51,745 nt of DNA. Origin: Parasulfuritortus sp036391875. Lineage in GTDB: Bacteria; Pseudomonadota; Gammaproteobacteria; Burkholderiales; Thiobacillaceae. A model generated the notes under the pieces. That model was not told the origin of the DNA, searched no databases, and saw nothing but the letters and a program-made list of their open reading frames with translations. Position numbers and translations under genes: made by a program. Below, one piece after another: positions 1-6,637 of the stretch; the stretch's first letter is position 1, and every line of letters starts with the position of its first letter. The stretch lies in NCBI GenBank assembly GCA_036391875.1, contig DASVZA010000035.1, positions 1 to 51,745 on the forward strand, given 5' to 3'.

Positions 1-586
1 AGGAGTAGAGATCCCAACCCAAGCCGTTGATGGCCGTGGCCATCTTGTCCAGCCAGGGGAAGGCATCCACGAAACCGCGCACGTCGTAGCAGGGCTTGGT
101 CAACTTGTCGTCTGGGTTGGGCACGGACAGGCTGCCGTCCTCGTTCTGCTTCAACAGGAAGATCTCGCATTCGATGCCCAGGTTCATGCCGTAGCCGAGC
201 TTGGCCGCTTCCTTGAGCTGGTTCTTCAGCGCGACCCGGGTGTTGAGCGCGTAGGGCTGGCCCTGGAAGTGGTTGTCGGCGGGGATCCAGGCGATCTTGG
301 GTTCCCAGGGCAGCTGGATGGCGCGATCGAGATCGGGCACCGAGGTCAGCTCGTCGTCGTTGGGCGCCTGGCCGAGGCCGTCCAGGGCGTAGCCGGTGTA
401 GCGCTCGGAACCCTTGGCCATGTGCGCCAGGTGGTCGATCGGCACCACCTTGGCCTTGGGCACGCCGTGGATGTCGACGTAGGCGCCGATGCAGTACTTC
501 ACGCCCTTGTCCATCAGCTCGCGCTGCAGGCGGGCGATGTCCTCGGCCGGATGGGTGGTGGGCTTGTCCAGGGTGGCGGTCGTCAT
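1..586 (-). CDS. glnT: Type III glutamine synthetase-like ligase, N-terminal part (cut by window edge)
   Basis: The first 195 codons are present, starting MTTATLDKPTTHPAEDIARL; the C-terminal half lies outside the window. The N-terminal beta-grasp region (roughly residues 25-110, with KYCIGAYVDIHGVPKAK) and the start of the catalytic domain (NLGIECEIFLL, which carries metal-binding acidic residues in this fold) identify the glutamine synthetase superfamily. It resembles the GlnT/type III glutamate-ammonia ligase branch, which also contains gamma-glutamylmethylamide synthetases, so the amine substrate (ammonia or methylamine) is open. The start follows a GAGGAAG ribosome site and lies 13 nt after the creatininase stop. 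As last gene of a sigma-54 operon with an importer and an amidohydrolase, it probably captures nitrogen released from the imported compound. Symbol use is tentative. Confidence 0.85.
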   Translation of the reverse strand, partial: MTTATLDKPTTHPAEDIARLQRELMDKGVKYCIGAYVDIHGVPKAKVVPIDHLAHMAKGSERYTGYALDGLGQAPNDDELTSVPDLDRAIQLPWEPKIAWIPADNHFQGQPYALNTRVALKNQLKEAAKLGYGMNLGIECEIFLLKQNEDGSLSVPNPDDKLTKPCYDVRGFVDAFPWLDKMATAINGLGWDLYS

Positions 587-599
587 GATGCTTCCTCTA

Positions 600-1376
600 T
601 CAGGTCGTTGCGTCGGGGATGGCGTCCCCGAAGTAGGAGTAGGGCAGTGGCGGGTCCTCAGAGCAGCCCCGGGAAATGAGATCGGCCAGGTCTTCGACCA
701 GCCAATCGAACCATTGCACGCCCTTCTCGACCGTGGCCAGGCTGGGCGTGCCGGTGACGCCGTTCAGGCTGGTGCGGTTGACGGGATGTGCGAAGACGCA
801 GCCGCAGGTGCGGTCCGGGTCGTCGGCCTCGGCCAACTTGTCCGGCCGCACCGAGTCGGGGGCGATGTGCAGCATGATCGAGGTCTCGGCGTCGTTGGCG
901 TGCCAGTCGGCGGCATCGTGGAAGTGGAACTGGCGCACCCGCTCGCTGATCGTAGCGGTGTCGATCACCGCGACCATCAGGTCGTCGTGCTCGGCGCGCA
1001 GCATCTCCAGGGCGCAGCGGAGCGGCGCGGCGTTGGTGACGTGGGCGTTGACGATGAACAGGCGCCGGATGCCGCTGTGGTAGGCCCAGTCGCCCAGTTC
1101 CTTGACCACCTGGATCAGCGTGGTCGGCTGCAGGGCGAGGGTGCCGGGCCAGCGCCGGCTGTGGCCGAGCGAACAGCCGTAGGGCAGGGTGGGCAGCATG
1201 GGCACGCCGGTCTGGTCGGCGGCCGCGGCGCAGAGTTTTTCGGCGATCACGAAATCGACCCCGCTGCCGAGGTGCGGGCCGTGCTGCTCGGTGGCGCCCA
1301 CCGGCAGGATGGCGGCCTGGCCGCACCGCGCCAGCACGGCGGGGATTTCGGACCAGGTGAGATTTGCCCACAACAT
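600..1376 (-). CDS. Creatininase-family amidohydrolase
   Basis: A 258-residue cytoplasmic protein of the creatininase/creatinine amidohydrolase family, whose members hydrolyse cyclic or linear amides with a binuclear metal centre. Visible family motifs are LPVGATEQHGPHL (residues about 25-37, metal-binding Glu and His), VDF nearby, GHSRRWPGTL (about 70-79), NAHVTNAAPLRCA (about 110-122) and HANDAETS (about 159-166, ligand region). The family also includes formamide hydrolases and peptide-cleaving MftE, so creatinine itself should not be assumed. The start is preceded by AAGGAAG at good spacing. It lies 12 nt downstream of the ABC ATPase gene and 13 nt upstream of the glutamine synthetase-like gene, so it is probably the enzyme acting on the imported substrate. 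Confidence 0.9.
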   Translation of the reverse strand: MLWANLTWSEIPAVLARCGQAAILPVGATEQHGPHLGSGVDFVIAEKLCAAAADQTGVPMLPTLPYGCSLGHSRRWPGTLALQPTTLIQVVKELGDWAYHSGIRRLFIVNAHVTNAAPLRCALEMLRAEHDDLMVAVIDTATISERVRQFHFHDAADWHANDAETSIMLHIAPDSVRPDKLAEADDPDRTCGCVFAHPVNRTSLNGVTGTPSLATVEKGVQWFDWLVEDLADLISRGCSEDPPLPYSYFGDAIPDATT

Positions 1377-1388
1377 CGCGTCGCTTCC

Positions 1389-2306
1389 TTATTCGACGTT
1401 GTCGTTCACGTCGGTGAAGCGGATCAGGTGCGGCTTCACCTTCTGCTCGTCTTCCGGCAGCGGTTCCGGCGCCGGGTGGATGAGCTCTTCCAGGCGGGCC
1501 TTGGTGGCGCGGAACTCGGCCGAGTTGAACTGGCCGGGCGAACGGGGGCGCGGCACCGGCACCTCGATCACCTCCTGCACCTCGCCCGGATGGGCCTTGA
1601 GGACCAGGATGCGGTCGGCCAGGTAGATCGCCTCGTCCAGGTCGTGGGTGATGAACAGGACCGTGATGTCGATGTTCTTCCAGATGTCGATCAGGTGCGA
1701 CTGCATCTTGGCCCGGGTCTGGGCGTCGAGCGCGCCGAACGGCTCGTCCATGAGCAGGATGCGCGGCTGGTTGACCAGGGCGCGGGCGATGGCGACGCGC
1801 TGGCGCATGCCGCCTGAGAGCTGGTGGGGGTAGGCGTCGGCGAACCGCTCCAGGCCGACCAGTTCCAGCCAGAGCAGGGCATCGCGCTCGGCCAGGTCGC
1901 GGCCGCGGCCGTTCATCTCGGGGCCGAACATGACGTTCTTCTTCACGGTCAGCCAGGGGAACAGGGAATAGCCCTGGAACACCATGCCGCGATCCTGGCC
2001 CGGGCCCTTGATCGGCCGGCCGTCGAGCAGCGCTTCGCCGGAGGTGTGCTGGTCGAGGCCGGCCAGGATGCGGATCAGGGTCGACTTGCCGCAGCCGGAG
2101 GGGCCGATGACGCAGACGAACTCGCGCCGGCGGACGCTGAAGTCGATGCCGCGCAGGGCCTCGGTCTCGCCCTGGGCCGAGCGGTAGCGCTTGCCCAGGC
2201 CACGCACTTCGAGGATGACCTCGCGTTGGCGGATGCGCTCGAAGCGGGCCCGGACCTCGTCCGACTGGTCGAGGTAGCTTTTGTTTGCCATTTCTATCAT
2301 GTTCAT
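1389..2306 (-). CDS. ABC importer ATP-binding protein (NitT/TauT type)
   Basis: A 305-residue nucleotide-binding subunit of a nitrate/taurine/aliphatic-sulfonate-type importer. It has Walker A GPSGCGKST (about 69-77), a Q-loop (FQGYSLFPW), the ABC signature LSGGMRQR (about 163-170), Walker B ILLMDEPF and a switch histidine in FITHDLDEA. About 30 residues precede the ABC core and about 55 follow it, slightly longer than SsuB or TauB. The start at 2306 (MNMIEMANK) has GGAG nine bases upstream. It is separated from its permease gene by a 122-bp palindromic repeat rather than the tight junction usual for such operons, which may lower or tune its expression relative to the binding protein. Confidence 0.93.
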   Translation of the reverse strand: MNMIEMANKSYLDQSDEVRARFERIRQREVILEVRGLGKRYRSAQGETEALRGIDFSVRRREFVCVIGPSGCGKSTLIRILAGLDQHTSGEALLDGRPIKGPGQDRGMVFQGYSLFPWLTVKKNVMFGPEMNGRGRDLAERDALLWLELVGLERFADAYPHQLSGGMRQRVAIARALVNQPRILLMDEPFGALDAQTRAKMQSHLIDIWKNIDITVLFITHDLDEAIYLADRILVLKAHPGEVQEVIEVPVPRPRSPGQFNSAEFRATKARLEELIHPAPEPLPEDEQKVKPHLIRFTDVNDNVE

Positions 2307-2324
2307 GTTTCGTTACTCCGGCAG

Positions 2325-2446
2325 AAGCTTGTGAAGAAACCGTAGCGAGCGGCCCGAGTCCGGTTCGAGAAGCGCAGCCGTACATCGGGTACGGCGAGCA
2401 TCACAGGGCCGGAATCGGGGTGCGCAGTAGGTTTATTCATAAGCTT
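2325..2446. repeat. 122-bp palindromic repeat element inside the transporter operon
   Basis: The left end AAGCTTGTGAAGAAACC and the reverse complement of the right end (AAGCTTATGAATAAACC) match at 15 of 17 bases. The two halves stay alignable as an imperfect inverted repeat to a central CCGTAC/GTACGG core (about 2378-2394). It could fold into one long stem in DNA or mRNA. The last codons and stop of the permease gene lie inside the right end. A 45-codon frame (2303-2440) runs through it, starting ATGA-overlapped with the permease stop, but looks like a translation of the repeat. Its form resembles dispersed intergenic repeats of betaproteobacterial genomes; copy number cannot be judged from one window. 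Confidence 0.75.
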
Positions 2447-3408
2447 CGCTCTTGGGTGCGGTCCCAGGGGAATAGGCGGCGGCCGAGCCTGGCCAGGACC
2501 AGGTCGGTGCCGAAGCCGATGATGCCGATGCTCATGATCCCGGCGTAGACGTTGTCGAAATGCTGGTAACGGGCCTGCTGGGTGATGAACCAGGTGATGC
2601 CCGAGGTGGTGCCGATCAGCTCGGCCACGATCAGGTAGGTCCAGGCCCAGCCGAGCAGGATGCGCTGGTCGCGGTAGAGGTCGGGCAGGATGCCCGGCAC
2701 CACCACCTTGGTCAGCAGCTTGAGGTTCTTGGTGCCCAGGGTGCGGGCGGCCTCGATGATGGTGGCCTCCAGCTTGCGCGTGGTGTTGGCGATGATCAGC
2801 ACCTGCTGGAACAGCGTGCCGATGACGATGATGGCGATCTTCGGTCCGTCGTAGATGCCGAGGATGGCCACCGCCAGTGCGCCGAAGGCGGGCGCCGGCA
2901 GGTAGCGGAAGAATTCGATGAAGGGCTCGTTCAACCGGCCGACGACGTTGTAGGTGCCGGACAGGATGCCGAGCGGCACGCCGATGATCGATGAGATCGC
3001 GAAGCCCCAGAAGATGACCTGGATGCTGTGCCAGAGGCTGGCCGGCATCGAGGGCACGTCGCTGCTCTTGGGCGGGTTCACGAAGCCGTTGTAGAAGGCC
3101 TTCGCCACTTCGTCGGGCGCAGGCAGATAAATGGGGTTGGCCAGGTAGCCCGCCGGCAGGGCCTGGTGGGACTGCTCCATGTTGGCGACCTCGTCCTTGA
3201 ACATGGACTTGTCGACCAGCATGCCGACCTGGAAGTAGTCGACGCCGCCGGGATCGGTGACGTAGACCTTGGGGTGCCAGACGTAAGGCACGTAGCTGAC
3301 CAGGCACCAGACCAGCAACGGCAGCAGGAACGAGCCGATCCCCAGCAGCGTGCGTTTGCGCGCATCGACCTCCGCGCCGCTTCCGAACCATTTGGCAATC
3401 ATGCCCAT
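2437..3408 (-). CDS. ABC importer permease (NitT/TauT type) with enlarged periplasmic loop
   Basis: A 323-residue inner-membrane subunit. The BPD-type transport domain is in the C-terminal two thirds, with an EAA loop EAARTLGTKNLKLLTKVVVPG (about 219-239) that contacts the ATPase. A first hydrophobic helix (about 22-45, GSFLLPLLVWCLVSYVPYVW) is followed by about 80 mostly hydrophilic residues before the next helices. SsuC- and TauC-like permeases are usually near 250-275 residues, so this loop is an insertion that could help contact the binding protein. The start at 3408 follows CGGAGCGGAA. The stop codon lies within the terminal repeat of the palindromic element. Confidence 0.92.
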   Translation of the reverse strand: MGMIAKWFGSGAEVDARKRTLLGIGSFLLPLLVWCLVSYVPYVWHPKVYVTDPGGVDYFQVGMLVDKSMFKDEVANMEQSHQALPAGYLANPIYLPAPDEVAKAFYNGFVNPPKSSDVPSMPASLWHSIQVIFWGFAISSIIGVPLGILSGTYNVVGRLNEPFIEFFRYLPAPAFGALAVAILGIYDGPKIAIIVIGTLFQQVLIIANTTRKLEATIIEAARTLGTKNLKLLTKVVVPGILPDLYRDQRILLGWAWTYLIVAELIGTTSGITWFITQQARYQHFDNVYAGIMSIGIIGFGTDLVLARLGRRLFPWDRTQERSL

Positions 3409-3441
3409 TTCCGCTCCGTAGTGGTCAAAGTTGGAAAAAAG

Positions 3442-4440
3442 TCACTTGGCGTTGACGAAGGACGGGTCGAGATAGCTGTCGACGTCCTGATGGTCCTTGT
3501 AGACCTTGTAGGTCACGTTGAACGCGTCGGCGTTACGGTTCGAACCGTAGATCGAGTCGAGGCCGGGACCCTTGACGTAGGCCTTGCGGTTCGCCGCCAG
3601 GTCGAGCAGGTGGGTGCCTTTGAGCAGCGGCAGGTACGCCTGGGGAGTCAGGCCGTCACGCGCCGACATGATCTTCAGCGCATCGGGCTGGGTCTTCGGG
3701 TCGTTGATGTAGTGCACGACGCGGTCCCAGATCTTGACCATCTTCAGCCACTCGGCACGGTGCTCCTTGGCGCTGGCCGGTGTCACGGCGAGGGCGTCGT
3801 AGATCAGGCCCGGGGCGGCCGCCGAGGTCAGCACCGGACGGGAGCCGGGTACCGCCTTCATGGCCTGGCCGGAGACCGGCTGCCAAGCGCCGACCGCGGC
3901 GACCTGGCCGCTGGCAAGCACCTGCGGCATCTCGTTGGTCTTGGCGTTGACGATGGTCACGTCGGCCGGGGTCATGCCCGCCTTCTTCAGGCCGTACAGC
4001 AACAGCAGATGTTCGACCAGGCCCTCCTCGACGGCCACCTTCTTGCCCTTGAGTTGGGCGATCGACGTGATCCCGGGCTTGGCGACGATCATGTCGTTGC
4101 CGCTGGAATAGTCGGTCAGCATGATCATGACGCTCTTGCCGCCCGAGGCGCCGGTGACCAGCGCGTCGCTGTTGACCAGCAGGACGCCGTCGAGCTTGCC
4201 GGCCGAGAAGGCGTCGAGCGAGGCCGAGTAATCGAACCATTCGAAGTCGACGTCGAGGCCGGCCTGCTTCAGCCAACCCTTGTCGATCGCGACCTGCCAG
4301 GCGACATAGCCCGGCCAGTCGCTGTAGCCGATCTTCAAGGGTTGCGCGGCATGGGCCGAGACGGCCAGGACCGCAGCGGCGGGGATCACCAGGCGGGTGA
4401 TCAGGTGCTTCAGGGTGCTGCTCAGTTGCTTCACATTCAT
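3442..4440 (-). CDS. ABC importer periplasmic substrate-binding protein (NMT1/SsuA-like)
   Basis: A 332-residue secreted protein. A Sec signal peptide (about 1-32, positive start, hydrophobic LVIPAAAVLAVSAHA, AHA-A cleavage) precedes a type II periplasmic binding fold starting LKIGYSDWPGYVAWQVAIDKGW, the pattern of SsuA/TauA/NrtA-type proteins. The substrate cannot be read from sequence. The ATG at 4440 is preferred over an in-frame TTG at 4461 because AAGGAG lies nine bases before it and the signal peptide then has a normal length. It is the first gene of the operon, 33 nt before the permease gene and about 57 nt below the predicted sigma-54 start site. Confidence 0.92.
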   Translation of the reverse strand: MNVKQLSSTLKHLITRLVIPAAAVLAVSAHAAQPLKIGYSDWPGYVAWQVAIDKGWLKQAGLDVDFEWFDYSASLDAFSAGKLDGVLLVNSDALVTGASGGKSVMIMLTDYSSGNDMIVAKPGITSIAQLKGKKVAVEEGLVEHLLLLYGLKKAGMTPADVTIVNAKTNEMPQVLASGQVAAVGAWQPVSGQAMKAVPGSRPVLTSAAAPGLIYDALAVTPASAKEHRAEWLKMVKIWDRVVHYINDPKTQPDALKIMSARDGLTPQAYLPLLKGTHLLDLAANRKAYVKGPGLDSIYGSNRNADAFNVTYKVYKDHQDVDSYLDPSFVNAK

Positions 4441-4508
4441 GGTGGCGGACTCCTTGATCAAAGAGAGGTATTACCAAGGTGAATATTCGTAATATTCGAG
4501 AGCCTTTC

Positions 4509-4524
4509 AGCAAGCCCCGTGCCA
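4509..4524 (-). promoter_or_regulatory. Sigma-54 promoter of the importer/creatininase/GS operon
   Basis: Read on the minus strand the sequence is TGGCACGGGGCTTGCT, a full match to the RpoN consensus TGGCACGrNNNTTGCW, with GG at -24 and GC at -12. Transcription would start near 4497. The rest of the 325-base gap (4441-4765) holds a 9-bp direct repeat (AATATTCG units, 4481-4499), a run of T at 4561-4570, and two possible NtrC half-sites (TGCAC at 4615-4619 and GGTGCA at 4644-4649) at enhancer-like distance. The half-sites do not form one palindrome, so NtrC control is weaker evidence than the promoter. Confidence 0.8.
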
Positions 4525-4765
4525 CGCCCGCAAAGTTTTTATATCCGCATGATTAAAAAATGTTTTTTTTGATTTTTCGGAAAACAGACAGGCAAAGCGC
4601 CAGCCTTCTTTCAGTGCACAAAGGAGCTGTTGTGGTTTGTTACGGTGCATGAACCGGCCGTTTCGAGGTCCACCCAATACCCGACCGCAGCACTCCAGCA
4701 TTGCCCCATGCCGGCTGCGCTGGCACACTATCAGGATTCTCTAATCGACCAGCCAAGGAGCCACC

Positions 4766-5155
4766 ATGGGCGGCCTGACCAACCAAACCCCCATCCCCAC
4801 CGAAATCAAGCTGCACAAGCAGTCGAAGGTCATGGAGATCGCCTTCGACGACGGCAGCCGCTTCAACCTGCCGTTCGAAGGCCTGCGCGTGTTCTCGCCC
4901 TCGGCCGAAGTACGCGGCCACGGCCCCGGCCAGGAAACCCTACAGGTGGGCAAGATCAACGTCGACATCAACGCCGTCGAGCCGGTCGGCCACTATGCCG
5001 TGGTGCTGGTGTTCGACGACGGCCACGACTCGGGCATCTATTCCTGGGACTACCTCTACGACCTGGGCAAGCACTACGACGCCTACTGGCAGGAATACCT
5101 GCGCCGCCTGGCTGCGGCCGGCGAGTCGCGAGAGCCCAAGACCCTGATCAAGTAA
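4766..5155 (+). CDS. DUF971 family protein
   Basis: A 129-residue small cytoplasmic protein with the DUF971 pattern, related to the N-terminal domain of gamma-butyrobetaine hydroxylase: EIKLHKQSKVMEIAFDDGSR, then RVFSPSAEVRGH, and the C-terminal GIYSWDYLYDLG. In other proteins this domain is associated with metal or iron-sulfur-related roles, but no enzymatic function is established here. The start has AAGGAG five bases upstream. It is transcribed divergently from the sigma-54 operon and ends 16 nt before the fructosamine-kinase gene, so the two are probably co-transcribed. Confidence 0.88.
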   Translation: MGGLTNQTPIPTEIKLHKQSKVMEIAFDDGSRFNLPFEGLRVFSPSAEVRGHGPGQETLQVGKINVDINAVEPVGHYAVVLVFDDGHDSGIYSWDYLYDLGKHYDAYWQEYLRRLAAAGESREPKTLIK

Positions 5156-5171
5156 GCGGGCCGGACGGGCG

Positions 5172-6035
5172 ATGGGCCTTGCCGAAGCCGTCGGCGACGC
5201 CACCGGCAGCCCGTTCGAGATCGCCGCACGGCGCCCGGTCGGCGGCGGCGACATCAACCAGGCGGAGTTGCTGACCGGCCGCGACGGCCGGTGCTTCTTC
5301 GTCAAGCTGAACCGGGCCGACCGCCTGGCCATGTTCGAGGCCGAGGCCGACGGCCTGGACGAGATCCTGGCCGCCGAAGCGATCGCGGCGCCCCGCCCGG
5401 TATGCAGCGGCATCGACGGTCGACAGGCCTTTCTGGTGCTTGGATACCTGGAACTGGACGGGCGCGGCGACGCCGCCGAACTGGGCCGCCGTCTGGCGGC
5501 CATGCACCGACACACTCAGCCGACATTCGGCTGGCGGCGCGACAACACCATCGGCGCGACTACGCAGGTCAACACGCCGACGAATAACTGGATCGACTTC
5601 CTGCGCGACCGGCGTCTGGGTTTCCAAATGGCCCTGGCTGCGCGCAACGGTGCTCCGCGCCGGCTGATCGAGCAGGGCGAACGTCTGCTGTCCGGCCTCG
5701 GCGGTTTCTTTCCGGGCTATGCGCCGGTACCGTCGCTGCTGCACGGCGACCTGTGGGGCGGGAACTACGGTTATGCCGATGGCCGGCCGGTGCTGTTCGA
5801 CCCGGCCGTCTACTACGGCGACCGGGAGGCCGACCTGGCGATGACGGAACTGTTCGGCGGCTTCCCGGAAGCGTTCTATGCAGCCTATCGGGAGTCTTGG
5901 CCGGTCGATGCGGGCTATTCGATCCGCAAGACGCTGTACAACCTCTACCACATCCTCAATCACTTCAACCTGTTCGGCGGGGGGTATGCGGGGCAGGCGG
6001 AGAGGATGGTGGGGCGGTTGTTGAGTGAAATATGA
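5172..6035 (+). CDS. Fructosamine/ketosamine-3-kinase family protein
   Basis: A 287-residue member of the fructosamine kinase family (aminoglycoside phosphotransferase fold). These enzymes phosphorylate sugar adducts on protein amines so that they fall off, a protein-repair role. Key features are a nucleotide-binding start (PVGGGDINQAELL), the lysine in FFVKLN, the catalytic LLHGDLWGGN (about 194-203) and the metal-binding FDPAVYYGDREADLAM (about 214-229). Length is normal for the family. The ATG at 5172 has GGACGGG before it. A long inverted repeat follows the stop. Bacterial members are rarely tested biochemically, so the substrate is inferred. Confidence 0.88.
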   Translation: MGLAEAVGDATGSPFEIAARRPVGGGDINQAELLTGRDGRCFFVKLNRADRLAMFEAEADGLDEILAAEAIAAPRPVCSGIDGRQAFLVLGYLELDGRGDAAELGRRLAAMHRHTQPTFGWRRDNTIGATTQVNTPTNNWIDFLRDRRLGFQMALAARNGAPRRLIEQGERLLSGLGGFFPGYAPVPSLLHGDLWGGNYGYADGRPVLFDPAVYYGDREADLAMTELFGGFPEAFYAAYRESWPVDAGYSIRKTLYNLYHILNHFNLFGGGYAGQAERMVGRLLSEI

Positions 6036-6060
6036 GTTGGTCGCCGCCATGGGACCCGGC

Positions 6061-6605
6061 TATCAACTGTCTGTAGTGTTTCTAGCGGACTTTGGCCGGG
6101 GGCGGCCCGGCGGCCGGTTACTTTCTTTGCTCGTGCAAAGAAAGCTAACCAAAGAAAGCACGCCCCGCATCCGTCGAAACCCCGAGATTTCGAGTCGAGG
6201 CCGGGCGGCTGCGCAACTCGCCCTTCGGGCTCAGACAGTGCTCGCCGACGTCCCCCGGCCTCGCCCCGAAATTTCGGCTCCGGCTGAAGGGGGAGCAAAG
6301 CAAACCGTCTGCAATGCAGAGGCGTAACCACTTGGTGGTCGGTGTGATGTACTGAAGGTTTGCTGTTCGCCCCCTTCTGCGCCGCCAATTTTTTCGTCAG
6401 CGTTCGGGGGCAGTCGGCGAGCACTGTCTGAGGCCGCAGGCCGAGTTGCGCAGCCGCCCGAACGGTGGCGGAAAAATTGGGAACCCGAAGGGCGGCGAAG
6501 TGGGGTGTGCTTTCTTTGGTTACCTTTCTTTGCACAAGCAAAGAAAGTAACGCGCCGCCGGGCGCCCCCGGCCAAAACTGGCTAGAAAGCGCGATCAGTT
6601 TGATA
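6061..6605. repeat. 545-bp inverted repeat between convergent genes
   Basis: The 602-base gap between the convergent kinase and rng genes is almost entirely one large imperfect inverted repeat. The left arm (about 6061-6320) and the reverse complement of the right arm (about 6345-6605) share GGCCGGGGGCG and TTACTTTCTTTGCT, then an inner hairpin (TTTCTTTGC with GCAAAGAAAG), CCAAAGAAAGCAC, and further weaker similarity to the centre. Both arms can be translated as LLSLLVQRK-TKEST, a spurious reading frame seen in dispersed repeats of many proteobacterial genomes. The outer stems could end transcription from both sides. I see no gene inside it. Confidence 0.8.
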
Positions 6606-6637
6606 TCCAGCAGCACCGCACACCGTACACAGCACCC

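Noticed and set aside
489..1817. Long plus-strand open frame of 442 codons opposite the creatininase and ABC ATPase genes
   Set aside because: It is a high-GC shadow frame; the minus strand encodes clear motifs and ribosome sites throughout.
2303..2440. 45-codon frame starting ATGA-overlapped with the permease stop
   Set aside because: It runs exactly through the palindromic repeat and resembles peptides read from dispersed repeats, so it is unlikely to be a gene.
4441..4640. Possible guanidine or other riboswitch upstream of the importer operon
   Set aside because: No conserved riboswitch core could be recognised on the minus strand, and a sigma-54 promoter explains the region.
4609..4655. 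NtrC palindrome above the first sigma-54 promoter
   Set aside because: Only two separated half-sites (TGCAC and GGTGCA) are present; they do not form a site of normal spacing, so I mention them only within the promoter entry.
5960..6616. 218-codon minus-strand frame across the long inverted repeat
   Set aside because: Both arms give the same low-quality peptide; it is a translation of repeat DNA.
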